This document shows, piece after piece, positions 1 to 6,903 of a stretch of 7,981 bases of DNA. The DNA lies in assembly GCA_903879875.1 (NCBI GenBank), contig CAIRNC010000001.1:1-7981 (forward strand), written 5' to 3'. The position numbers and the translations under genes are program-made. Source of the DNA: an uncultured Bacteroidota bacterium (GTDB lineage Bacteria > Bacteroidota > Bacteroidia > Flavobacteriales > Flavobacteriaceae). The notes beneath the pieces are model-generated. The model was not told the origin of the DNA and did no database searches. It was given only the letters and a program-made list of their open reading frames with translations. Numbering within the stretch: position 1 is the first letter of the stretch; each line of letters begins with the position of its first letter.

Positions 1-83
1 ATTTAACTTATTTTAAAATAAAATGAGTAGTTTTGAGTTCAACATTTATTTTTTTGATAAAAATCATTAATGTCCTATAAAAA

Positions 84-1082
84 ATGAAACTAATTGCAAT
101 TCAAAATAACCTTGGAATTCCAAAATACAAACAAATAATTGCATCTGTTGAAAGAGCAATTGAAGAAGAAAAATTAAAAAAAGAAGACAAACTTCCTTCA
201 ATTAACAAAATTTGTTTGCAATTTGGATTATCCCGTGATACGGTTCTCCAAGCCTATGAAGAGTTAAAAAAAAGAGGAATCATTTACGCCATTTTAGGTA
301 AAGGTTACTACGTAAAAAGTACTGAAATCAATATACAGCAAAAGATTTTTTTATTATTTGATGAATTAAATATTTTTAAAGAAGACCTTTATAATTCCTT
401 TTTGAAAAACATAGGTAATCAAGTGCAAGTTGATATTTATTTTCATCATTTTAATGAACAAGTATTTCAAAAATTGATTGAGGACAATAACGGGAATTAT
501 ACCAAATACGTAATTATGCCCACCAATTTGAAAACAGCTACCGATGCAATTAAAACCCTACCAGTCCAGGATGTTTACATTTTAGATCAAACGAATTCCT
601 CTCTAGAAAATTATCCCTCAGTGCATCAGAATTTTGTTCAAGATATCTACAAAGCCTTGGTAAAAGGGAATAAACAATTAAAAAAGTATAAAAAGCTTAT
701 TATGATTTTCCCTGGATTTAGGGAGCCTATAGGTATGAAAATTGGTTTTGAAAACTTTTGTATCGATTTTCATTTTCCAAACGAAATAATTCCAACATTT
801 GATAATCGTAATATATGTGATGGAGACATTTATATAATCCCAAACGATCGTGATTTAGTAAAAGTAATTGAACAGTCAAAAATTCAAAATATGCAACTTG
901 GAACTCATTTTGGCATAATATCCTATAATGAAAGTCCTTTAAAGAAAATAGTTGAAAATGGAATTACAACTATTTCTACTGATTTTATAGCAATGGGGAA
1001 AATTATTGCCGAAATGGTTTTACAAAATAAAAAAGCTCAAATTGAAAATCAATGTGAGCTTATTATTAGGAATTCATTTTAG
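84..1082 (+). CDS. GntR-family transcriptional regulator with sugar-binding-protein-like effector domain
   Basis: Predicted cytoplasmic DNA-binding regulator of 332 residues. Residues about 14-78 form a GntR-type winged helix: PKYKQIIASVERAI, then LPSINKICLQFGLSRDTVLQAYEELKKRGI with the recognition helix at about 49-65, and the wing GKGYYV at 72-77. Residues about 84-330 resemble a periplasmic-binding-protein/LacI-type ligand domain. The late helix DFIAMGKIIAEMVL (300-313) and the C-terminal ELIIRNS are typical of Bacteroidota GntR regulators that sense a sugar; the arabinose regulator AraR of Bacteroides is a known example of this architecture. The ATG follows an A-rich leader and the protein starts at the usual distance before the wHTH. 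It converges on the ABC transporter gene with only 14 nt between stop codons, so it is not in that operon. Its targets are probably to the left of the window. Family assignment is firm; the ligand is unknown. Confidence 0.9.
   Translation: MKLIAIQNNLGIPKYKQIIASVERAIEEEKLKKEDKLPSINKICLQFGLSRDTVLQAYEELKKRGIIYAILGKGYYVKSTEINIQQKIFLLFDELNIFKEDLYNSFLKNIGNQVQVDIYFHHFNEQVFQKLIEDNNGNYTKYVIMPTNLKTATDAIKTLPVQDVYILDQTNSSLENYPSVHQNFVQDIYKALVKGNKQLKKYKKLIMIFPGFREPIGMKIGFENFCIDFHFPNEIIPTFDNRNICDGDIYIIPNDRDLVKVIEQSKIQNMQLGTHFGIISYNESPLKKIVENGITTISTDFIAMGKIIAEMVLQNKKAQIENQCELIIRNSF
1025..1061 (-). terminator. Intrinsic terminator of the - strand operon, inside the 3' end of the GntR gene
   Basis: Arms AAGCTCA (1033-1039) and TGAGCTT (1055-1061) pair perfectly. 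After one A/G mismatch, an inner ATTGA/TCAAT stem closes a 3-nt loop (1046-1048), giving 7+5 bp. Read on the - strand, the stem runs directly into a T tract (TTTTTTATTTT) at 1034-1024, the layout of a rho-independent terminator. It lies 36-64 nt past the ABC transporter stop codon. On the + strand only TTATTATT follows the stem and termination there would truncate GntR, so the - orientation is favoured. Confidence 0.72.
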
Positions 1083-1096
1083 AATATTTATTCTTT

Positions 1097-2923
1097 TTAT
1101 TCAAACGACTGCATCATCACCAATTTGTTATAAGTGCCATCCATTGCAATTAATTCATCGTGTTTTCCTTGCTCAACAATTCTTCCTTTTTGCATTACAA
1201 CAATTAAATCAGCTTTTTGTATGGTGGAAAGGCGATGCGCAATTACAATAGAAGTGCGGTTTTGCATCATGTTTTCTAAGGCTATTTGAACAAATTTTTC
1301 GCTTTCGGTATCTAATGCAGATGTAGCTTCATCTAAAATCATTATCGGTGGGTTTTTCAACACTGCTCTTGCAATGGATAATCTTTGTTTTTGACCGCCC
1401 GAAAGTTTATTTCCACTATCTCCAATATTGGTATAAATACCTTTGGGTAAATTTGCTACAAATTCATAAGCATTCGCAATTTTTAAAGCTTCAATGATTT
1501 CTTCATCGGTTGCATCAAGTTTTCCTAGCGAAATATTGGCTTTTATTGTATCGTTAAACAAAATACTGTCCTGAGTTACCAATCCCATTAAACCACGAAG
1601 TGATTTTAAGTCAAGGTCTTTGATATTGAGATTGTCGATAGCTATTGCTCCATCGTTTACATCATAAAAACGGGTCAATAAATTAGCAATCGTACTTTTT
1701 CCACTTCCGGATTGTCCAACCAAAGCTACTGTTTGCCCTTTTTTCACCGTTAATGAAAAATCTTTCAGAACGGTTTCGTCTTCGTATCTGAAGTTGATGT
1801 TCGAAATGGTTATAGCTTGCTCAAAAGTATGTTTTTCAATAGCATTTTCTTTACTAGTAATTGGATTTTCTTGTTCCAAAATTTCCAAAACTCTTTCGGC
1901 AGCTGCGTTTCCACGTTTAATACTATAAGATGCTTTTGAAATGGATTTGGCAGGCGTAAGAATATTATAAGCTAAACCCATATAGGTAATAAAAAATGCG
2001 CCGTTCAAAGTTTTTTCAATCAAAACCATGTGTCCACCATACCAAAGCAAAATAGCAATAACCATAATTCCCATAAACTCACTCACTGGCGAAGCCAAGT
2101 TTTGTCGATTGCTAATTCTATTTGACAAATCAAAAAAACGTTGTGTCGATTCTTGAAAAATACGATTGAAATAACTTTCAGAATTATAACCTTTTACAAC
2201 TTTCAATCCTCCTAAAGTTTCCTCAATTGTTGATAAAAAAACACCTTGTTCTTGTTGTGCTTTTGTAGATTGTTTTTTTAATTGTTTTCCTATTAACGAA
2301 ATTACATAACCCGATAAAGGAATAAATATAAATACAAAAAGTGTAAGTTTTACACTAATCGTGAGCATTGCAATGATAGTAAAAACAATTGTTAGCGGTT
2401 CTTTTACCATCAATTCTAAAATGGATAAAAACGAAGTTTGGACCTCATTAACATCTCCAGCTATTCGAGAAATAGTGTCTCCTTTTCGTTTTTCAGAAAA
2501 AAATGCCAGTGGCAAATCAATTGTTTTTTTGTACATAGCATTACGCATGTCTCTCAAAATTCCGTTTCGCAGAAAAGTTATAAAAAACAAAGCCAAATAA
2601 TCGCAAAGATTTTTCAATAAAAAAACAGAAATAATTCCTACTACCATAATGGTTAAGGTTCTTCCTACACCAAATTCAGCTGTAGTTGTTGTAATAAAAT
2701 AACTTAAATAATTTTCGATAAACTCCTTAGCTCCTGCTATTCCTGTATATACAGGTTTAACTGTATTTTGTTTGGTTTGATCAAACAACACTTGCATAAT
2801 AGGTATCAATGCCATGAACGAAAGCGTACTGAACAGTGCGTACAAAACATTGAATAAAATGTTTAAATAAGCATACTTTTTGTAAGGCAGTATAAATGGA
2901 AATATTTTTTTGAAATTACTCAT
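1097..2923 (-). CDS. ABC exporter, fused permease and ATPase (MsbA-like)
   Basis: Half-transporter of 608 residues, predicted to work as a homodimer in the inner membrane. The N-terminal half holds about six membrane segments (near 17-40, 88-117, 170-190, 191-212, 280-300 and 305-325). The C-terminal ATPase is complete: A-loop Tyr380, Walker A GQSGSGKST (403-411), Q-loop Gln451, signature LSGGQ (507-511), Walker B IMILDE (527-532) and H-loop His563. Length and domain order fit the type I exporter family that includes the lipid A flippase MsbA and many peptide, lipid or drug exporters. The start codon overlaps the mutase stop by one base (TAATG), so translation is probably coupled. The substrate cannot be read from sequence; a lipid-linked glycan or lipid A precursor is an inference from the mutase and glycosyltransferase upstream. 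A multidrug exporter remains possible. Confidence 0.93.
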   Translation of the reverse strand: MSNFKKIFPFILPYKKYAYLNILFNVLYALFSTLSFMALIPIMQVLFDQTKQNTVKPVYTGIAGAKEFIENYLSYFITTTTAEFGVGRTLTIMVVGIISVFLLKNLCDYLALFFITFLRNGILRDMRNAMYKKTIDLPLAFFSEKRKGDTISRIAGDVNEVQTSFLSILELMVKEPLTIVFTIIAMLTISVKLTLFVFIFIPLSGYVISLIGKQLKKQSTKAQQEQGVFLSTIEETLGGLKVVKGYNSESYFNRIFQESTQRFFDLSNRISNRQNLASPVSEFMGIMVIAILLWYGGHMVLIEKTLNGAFFITYMGLAYNILTPAKSISKASYSIKRGNAAAERVLEILEQENPITSKENAIEKHTFEQAITISNINFRYEDETVLKDFSLTVKKGQTVALVGQSGSGKSTIANLLTRFYDVNDGAIAIDNLNIKDLDLKSLRGLMGLVTQDSILFNDTIKANISLGKLDATDEEIIEALKIANAYEFVANLPKGIYTNIGDSGNKLSGGQKQRLSIARAVLKNPPIMILDEATSALDTESEKFVQIALENMMQNRTSIVIAHRLSTIQKADLIVVMQKGRIVEQGKHDELIAMDGTYNKLVMMQSFE

Positions 2924-4650
2924 TAAATAATATTTAATTCTAAAAGAATATTTTTGATTTTGGCATCTAAAAGCGCTTCCACGTCAGGAGCATTTTCAAC
3001 AGCATCTAATGGTGCGTTTGCACTAACATAGAATTTTATTTTAGGTTCGGTACCGCTTGGTCTTGCGGCTATTTTTGCACCATCTTCGGTATAATAAATC
3101 AATACATCCGATTTAGGAATAGCCATTGTTTCCTCTTCTCCCGTTAATAAATTTTTAGCAATTGATGATTTGTAATCTTCCATCATTATTACGCGTTGCC
3201 CATTGATTTCTTTTACAGGATTTTGGCGCATTTCTACCATCATTTGATTGATTTCGGCCACACCTTCAATACCTTTTTTAGTTAAAGACACTAAATGTTC
3301 TTTGTAAAACCCAAAATCAACATATAGTTTTAATAATTCTTTATAAACCGAACTTCCATTTGCTTTAGCGATTGCGGCAAATTCGCACATTAATAATGTT
3401 GCGGCTACGGCATCTTTGTCACGTACAGCATCGCCAACCATAAATCCAAAACTTTCTTCACCGCCACCGATAAATTCTAATTCTGGGAAATCCTTAATCA
3501 TTTTGGCAATCCATTTAAAACCTGTCAAACCTACTTTGCATTCCACATCATAGCCAGAAGCGAGTTCCAGCATCATTGGTGTAGAAACAATTGTAGAACC
3601 AATGAATTGTTTTCCATTGATTTTATCCTCTTTTTTCCACTGTTCTAATAGGAAAGCGGTCATAATAACCATAGTTTGATTTCCGTTTAATAAAATCATT
3701 TTTCCTTCGTTATTTCGTACAGCAACACCAAGTCGATCACAATCCGGATCCGTTCCTACAACAATATCCGCGTTTATTTTATCGGCTAAAGCCAATGCCA
3801 TTGTTAAAGCTTCTGGTTCTTCCGGATTAGGTGATTTAACCGTTGGAAAATCGCCATTTGGAACAGCTTGTTCTGGAACAATGTTCACATTGGTATATCC
3901 TGCTTTTTCGAGCGTTTGAGGAATTGCTTTAATTGACGTTCCATGAAGTGAAGTAAAAACAATATTTAGATTGTCTTTGGCTTCTTTTGAAGTATTGAAA
4001 CTTGCATTTTCGATAGAGGAAGTAATAAAAGCGGCATCAATTTCGGCATCTATATATTGAATTAAATTTTCATTGGCTTGAAATTTTATTTCATCGTATT
4101 TTAGCGTTTCAATTACTTTAATAATTGCGGCATCCTGTGGAGGTACAATTTGTCCTCCATCTTCCCAATATACTTTATAACCATTGTATTCTGGGGGATT
4201 GTGAGAAGCGGTTAAAACAATACCAGCTTGACAACCAAGGTGTTTTAATGCAAAACTCAATTCGGGAGTTGGACGCATATCTGAAAACAAATACACTTGA
4301 ATTCCGTTAGCAGAAAACACATCGGCAACTACTTTGGCTAGCGTATTACTATTATGTCGGCAATCGTAAGCAATGGCAACTTTCAATGATTTTCCTGGAA
4401 AAACACTGTGCATATAATTTGATAACCCTTGCGTATTTTTACCTAGTGTATATTTATTGATTCTATTGGAACCAACGCCCATAACACCACGCATTCCACC
4501 TGTTCCGAATTCTAAGTTTTTATAAAAGCTCTCTTCTAATTCTTTAGGAGAAGTGGTCATCATTGTCTTTATGGCTTCTTGCGTTTCAACATCAAATGTT
4601 GGAGAAAGCCATTCGTTTACTTTATCTAAAATGTTTTGTTTAATGTCCAT
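2923..4650 (-). CDS. Phospho-sugar mutase (phosphoglucomutase/phosphomannomutase family)
   Basis: Cytoplasmic alpha-D-phosphohexomutase of 575 residues, expected to interconvert hexose 6-phosphate and hexose 1-phosphate through a phosphoserine enzyme and so supply precursors for sugar nucleotides. All four signature loops are present: the catalytic serine in TASHNPPEYNGYK (Ser149), the metal-binding loop DPDCDR (Asp301, Asp303, Asp305), the sugar-binding loop GGGEES (395-400) and the phosphate-binding loop RPSGTEPK (530-537). The length and the N-terminal LEFGTGGMRGVMG region fit the longer PgcA/PGM2-like branch rather than the roughly 450-residue AlgC/GlmM types. It starts 30 nt after the ORF6N stop and overlaps the ABC gene start by one base. 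Glucose versus mannose specificity cannot be settled from the motifs; glucose is the better guess for this branch. Confidence 0.95.
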   Translation of the reverse strand: MDIKQNILDKVNEWLSPTFDVETQEAIKTMMTTSPKELEESFYKNLEFGTGGMRGVMGVGSNRINKYTLGKNTQGLSNYMHSVFPGKSLKVAIAYDCRHNSNTLAKVVADVFSANGIQVYLFSDMRPTPELSFALKHLGCQAGIVLTASHNPPEYNGYKVYWEDGGQIVPPQDAAIIKVIETLKYDEIKFQANENLIQYIDAEIDAAFITSSIENASFNTSKEAKDNLNIVFTSLHGTSIKAIPQTLEKAGYTNVNIVPEQAVPNGDFPTVKSPNPEEPEALTMALALADKINADIVVGTDPDCDRLGVAVRNNEGKMILLNGNQTMVIMTAFLLEQWKKEDKINGKQFIGSTIVSTPMMLELASGYDVECKVGLTGFKWIAKMIKDFPELEFIGGGEESFGFMVGDAVRDKDAVAATLLMCEFAAIAKANGSSVYKELLKLYVDFGFYKEHLVSLTKKGIEGVAEINQMMVEMRQNPVKEINGQRVIMMEDYKSSIAKNLLTGEEETMAIPKSDVLIYYTEDGAKIAARPSGTEPKIKFYVSANAPLDAVENAPDVEALLDAKIKNILLELNII

Positions 4651-4680
4651 TTTAATATGTTTTAATTTATATTTTTATTC

Positions 4681-5172
4681 TTATTTTTTGTAACCAATTT
4701 TTGTTCTTTCGGTTGAAGTAATTGAATTTGTATCTTTATCAACTAAATAATTCAATGCTTTATAAATATCTGGGAACTGATTTTCAATTTCTATAATTCG
4801 ATCTTTTAACTCATTATAAGTTAAAGAAAATTGTCTAAAAGTCACAAAAGCTCTTATTATTGAGATATTGACTGCAATGGCTTTTTCAGAATTCAATACA
4901 CTAGAAAGCATTGCAATTCCTTGTTCAGTAAAAGCAAAAGGCATGTATCTTAATCCTCCATAACTTGAGGACGAAAATTTCGTCCTCAAGTTAGCAAACT
5001 CAATTTCTGTGATTTCGAACATAAAATCTAACGGAAAACGATGGATATTTCTTCTAACAGAAGCTTTAAGTCTTTTATTTTCAACACCATAAAGCAAAGC
5101 TAAATCAAAATCAAGCATTACCTTATAGCCTCTTATTTCGTGAATTTTATTTTGAATAACTTCTAATTCCAT
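4681..5172 (-). CDS. ORF6N-domain protein (phage antirepressor-related, KilA-N/Bro-N-like)
   Basis: Protein of 163 residues, a usual size for stand-alone ORF6N proteins of Bacteroidota. Residues about 6-110 match the ORF6N domain as I know it: IRGYKVMLDFDLALLYGVENKRLKASVRRN split over 13-42, FPLDFMFEIT (46-55), NLRTKFSSSSYGGLRYMPFAFTEQG over 61-85, and AMLSSVLNSEKAIAVN (87-102). A short amphipathic, possibly coiled segment follows (about 117-135), and the tail RTKIGYKK resembles the family's usual basic end. ORF6N is known from phage and is related to DNA-binding antirepressor domains; the cellular role of the many chromosomal copies is not established. The gene separates a glycosyltransferase from a sugar mutase and looks like an insertion into an envelope operon. 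A perfect 33-bp palindrome lies within the coding sequence and a related one just before the start. The ATG at 5172 is the only start that gives the full family N-terminus. Confidence 0.85.
   Translation of the reverse strand: MELEVIQNKIHEIRGYKVMLDFDLALLYGVENKRLKASVRRNIHRFPLDFMFEITEIEFANLRTKFSSSSYGGLRYMPFAFTEQGIAMLSSVLNSEKAIAVNISIIRAFVTFRQFSLTYNELKDRIIEIENQFPDIYKALNYLVDKDTNSITSTERTKIGYKK
4961..4993. repeat. Perfect 33-bp palindrome inside the ORF6N coding sequence
   Basis: Arms 4961-4976 and 4978-4993 are exact reverse complements around one central base at 4977; pairing stops at 4960/4994. The right arm reads TTTCGTCCTCAAGTTA. It spans the last base of codon 60 to the second base of codon 71, so it encodes NLRTKFSSSS. 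As RNA it would fold into a stem of about 14 bp with a small A/U loop. No T tract follows on either strand, so it is not a simple terminator. Operator, RNA structure or recombination site are all possible. Confidence 0.9.
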
Positions 5173-5223
5173 AACTTTTATGGTTTAAGGTTGCAAATTG
5201 CGTCCTTAAGTTTACATCAATTT
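5168..5223. repeat. Diverged second copy of the ORF6N palindrome and its flanks, in the gene's leader
   Basis: An imperfect palindrome at 5185-5209 has arms TTAAGGTTGCAA and TTGCGTCCTTAA around one central A (10 of 12 pairs). This is the same 12-1-12 design as the core of the intragenic palindrome. Positions 5196-5213 match 4976-4993 at 15 of 18 bases. Similarity continues on both sides: TCCATAACTT at 5168-5177 equals 4957-4966 and includes the ORF6N start codon, and TCAATTT at 5217-5223 equals 5000-5006. Small gaps separate the blocks. In another frame the leader reads NLRTQFAT, close to the motif encoded by the internal copy. It may be an operator or a relic of a duplicated ORF6N segment. 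Confidence 0.7.
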
Positions 5224-6170
5224 GTCGTTTCGCTAATTTTATAACGTTCGTCATTATTTTTGGTTCTCAAAATAATTTCGCCTAAAAAACCGGCCAAAAA
5301 GAATTGTGTCCCAATCATCATCGTAGTTAGCGAAATATAAAACCAAGGATTATTAGTAACCAAATCGTAGGGTAAATCATGATACAATTTATACAATTTC
5401 ATAAATCCAATAAATCCTGAAGCCATAAAACCAATAATAAACATGATAGAACCCAAAGCGCCAAATAGATGCATCGGTCGTTTTCCAAATCGGGACAGGA
5501 ACCAAATGGTTATTAAATCCAAAAAACCATTAATGAAGCGATCCATTCCAAATTTGGTTTCGCCATATTTTCGTGCTTGGTGAATGACTACCTTTTCACC
5601 TATTTTAGAAAAACCAGCATTTTTAGCCAAAACAGGAATGTAACGGTGCATTTCACCTGAAACTTCGATATTTTTAACTACAATATTTTTATAAGCTTTT
5701 AAACCACAATTAAAATCGTTGAGTTGAACACCTGAGGTTTTTCGAGCTGCCCAATTGAAGAGTTTTGAAGGCAAATTTTTAGCAAAAACAGAATCGTAGC
5801 GTTTCTTTTTCCAACCCGAAACCAAATCAAAATTACCTGAGTTAATCAAATTAAACAATTCTGGAATTTCGTCAGGACTGTCTTGTAAATCAGCATCCAT
5901 GGTAATAATAACATCACCAATTGCTTTGTTGAAACCAGCATGTAATGCTTGAGATTTTCCAAAATTCTTTAAAAAACGTATGCCTTTTACATTTGAATTT
6001 TCTTTAGCTAATGTATCGATAACTTGCCATGAAGTGTCCGTGCTTCCGTCATCAATAAAGATAACTTCATAAGTATAGTTGTGCTTTTTCATTACGGAAA
6101 CAATCCAAGAATGGAGTTCAAGTAACGATTCGTCTTCGTTAAGAAGTGGAATAATAATGGATAAATTCAT
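5217..6170 (-). CDS. Family 2 glycosyltransferase, polyprenyl-phosphate type, with two C-terminal membrane helices
   Basis: Membrane-anchored GT-A fold glycosyltransferase of 317 residues. The catalytic domain at about 1-225 starts directly with the first strand SIIIPLLNEDESL (4-16). It carries the nucleotide-binding FIDDGSTD (38-45) and the metal-binding DADLQD (92-97), the standard signature of the DPM1/GtrB/ArnC group that moves a sugar from a nucleotide donor onto a polyprenyl phosphate. Two hydrophobic segments follow (about 232-258 and 276-300), separated by a short LYHDLPYDL loop, as in GtrB-like enzymes. The C-terminus is short and charged. Its ATG directly abuts the stop of the DUF4199-like gene (TAAATG), which suggests coupled translation and a possible complex. 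The donor and acceptor cannot be named; it could also glycosylate another lipid in the cytoplasmic leaflet. Confidence 0.92.
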   Translation of the reverse strand: MNLSIIIPLLNEDESLLELHSWIVSVMKKHNYTYEVIFIDDGSTDTSWQVIDTLAKENSNVKGIRFLKNFGKSQALHAGFNKAIGDVIITMDADLQDSPDEIPELFNLINSGNFDLVSGWKKKRYDSVFAKNLPSKLFNWAARKTSGVQLNDFNCGLKAYKNIVVKNIEVSGEMHRYIPVLAKNAGFSKIGEKVVIHQARKYGETKFGMDRFINGFLDLITIWFLSRFGKRPMHLFGALGSIMFIIGFMASGFIGFMKLYKLYHDLPYDLVTNNPWFYISLTTMMIGTQFFLAGFLGEIILRTKNNDERYKISETTN

Positions 6171-6707
6171 TTAGTTAGGAATTTCTTGAAATGACGATTT
6201 GTTTTTAATAAAAAAGGAAAATAAAACACCTAAAATGCTATACAAAATTAAAAATTTTAACGAAGATTGAACAACAGTTGATAGACTAAAAGGATTTGAA
6301 TTTTTGGAGAGTTCAATGCTTTTTTGAATGTCCTTTTCAGAAAAGTGGTTGTTTTTCATATTTTGTACTTGAAAATCAAAGAGTTCTTTTTTGATTGATT
6401 CTTTTTTTGAAGTAGTTGCTAATGTATTAAAAAAAACAACATAAAAAATAGAAGAAATGAGTATTGAAACTAGTATTGTTATGAAATATGCAGAGAAAGA
6501 TTCTCTTAAAGTAATGATATTGTTTTGTCTTTTCTTAACCATAAAAATGGTTGTTAATCCAAATAAAATATTTAATGCAATAATAAGAAGTCCAAATTTC
6601 ATATTTACAAATGAACCAAAATTATAGAGATAAATGGTAATTAATATTTGGATAATCGATATTAGTAATCCTATTTGAAAACCTAATTTTCGTATTATTT
6701 GATTCAT
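6171..6707 (-). CDS. DUF4199-like four-helix membrane protein
   Basis: Small integral membrane protein of 178 residues with no known biochemical role. Four hydrophobic segments are visible (about 9-28, 36-57, 72-95 and 148-167). Between the third and fourth lies a polar, lysine-rich segment of some 50 residues (KKESIKKELFDFQVQNMKNN at 101-120, then FSEKDIQKSIEL). This layout, the size and the place directly before a GT2 glycosyltransferase match DUF4199 proteins of Flavobacteriia; I recognise the family by pattern, without a profile search. It is the first gene of the - strand unit, with a Bacteroidota -7 box about 28 nt before its ATG. Its stop touches the glycosyltransferase start, so a partner or assembly role for that enzyme is a reasonable inference but unproven. 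Confidence 0.8.
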   Translation of the reverse strand: MNQIIRKLGFQIGLLISIIQILITIYLYNFGSFVNMKFGLLIIALNILFGLTTIFMVKKRQNNIITLRESFSAYFITILVSILISSIFYVVFFNTLATTSKKESIKKELFDFQVQNMKNNHFSEKDIQKSIELSKNSNPFSLSTVVQSSLKFLILYSILGVLFSFFIKNKSSFQEIPN

Positions 6708-6734
6708 TGAGATTGTTTTTTTTTAAATAATTTA

Positions 6735-6742
6735 CAAATATA
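6735..6742 (-). promoter_or_regulatory. Probable -7 box of the five-gene - strand operon
   Basis: Read on the - strand, this is TATATTTG, an exact match to the Bacteroidota -7 consensus TAnnTTTG. It lies 27 nt upstream of the DUF4199-like start codon, leaving a short leader. No good TTTG -33 box is present at the usual 17-23 nt spacing (the - strand around 6760-6770 is AATTCAATAG), so the call rests on one box and position. Confidence 0.5.
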
Positions 6743-6867
6743 ACAATTCCTATAACTATACTATTGAATTCATTTAATAAATCTAATTTTTCAGTTATCC
6801 CCTATTTGCAATTGATAAAGAAGTTCAATTTAACTCTTTAATTTTATTAACAAAAAAATAACTCAAT

Positions 6868-6885
6868 TATTTGTATATACAAATA
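6868..6885. promoter_or_regulatory. MarR operator O1 (18-bp perfect palindrome over the -33 box)
   Basis: TATTTGTATATACAAATA is a perfect inverted repeat and covers the TTTG -33 box (6870-6873) of the MarR gene promoter. MarR dimers typically bind palindromes of 16-20 bp near their own promoters, so autorepression is the natural reading. The core ATTTGT-N4-ACAAAT recurs 30 bp downstream. Confidence 0.7.
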
Positions 6886-6903
6886 TTATTTACACTACAT
6901 TTG
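6870..6903 (+). promoter_or_regulatory. Promoter of the MarR-nitroreductase operon
   Basis: The -33 box TTTG (6870-6873) and -7 box TACATTTG (6896-6903, consensus TAnnTTTG) are separated by 22 nt, within the 17-23 nt range of Bacteroidota housekeeping promoters. Transcription should begin at about 6908-6912, leaving a leader of only 12-22 nt before the MarR start. Both boxes are embedded in operator-like palindromes. Confidence 0.75.

Noticed and set aside
1..83. Possible GntR promoter and operator: TTTG at 32-35 and 53-56, and the AT-only palindrome at 8-21.
   Set aside because: No TAnnTTTG box is correctly spaced from a TTTG, and an A/T-only 14-bp palindrome is expected by chance here. The window starts too close to judge a divergent promoter.
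2361..2620. Short + strand open frames opposite the ABC transporter (also around 1006-1251 and 4125-4310).
   Set aside because: They lie antisense to strongly supported genes, encode no recognisable domain, and have no promoter signal of their own.
2742..2755. 14-bp palindrome CCTGTATATACAGG sharing the GTATATAC core of the MarR operator.
   Set aside because: It lies inside the ABC transporter coding sequence, lacks the ATTT/AAAT outer arms of the two operators and is not near a promoter; a chance match in AT-rich DNA is more likely.
4961..4993. Reading the ORF6N palindrome as a rho-independent terminator.
   Set aside because: No T tract follows on either strand and it lies mid-gene, where termination would truncate the ORF6N transcript and cut off the downstream mutase and exporter genes.
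4681..5172. Reading the ORF6N gene as part of a prophage.
   Set aside because: No integrase, structural, replication or lysis gene is visible on either side; the neighbours are ordinary metabolic and envelope genes.
6780..6866. Possible small gene or RNA in the divergent intergenic region.
   Set aside because: The stretch is AT-rich, has no open frame of useful length with a credible start, and no stable stem; it is best left as upstream spacer between two promoters.
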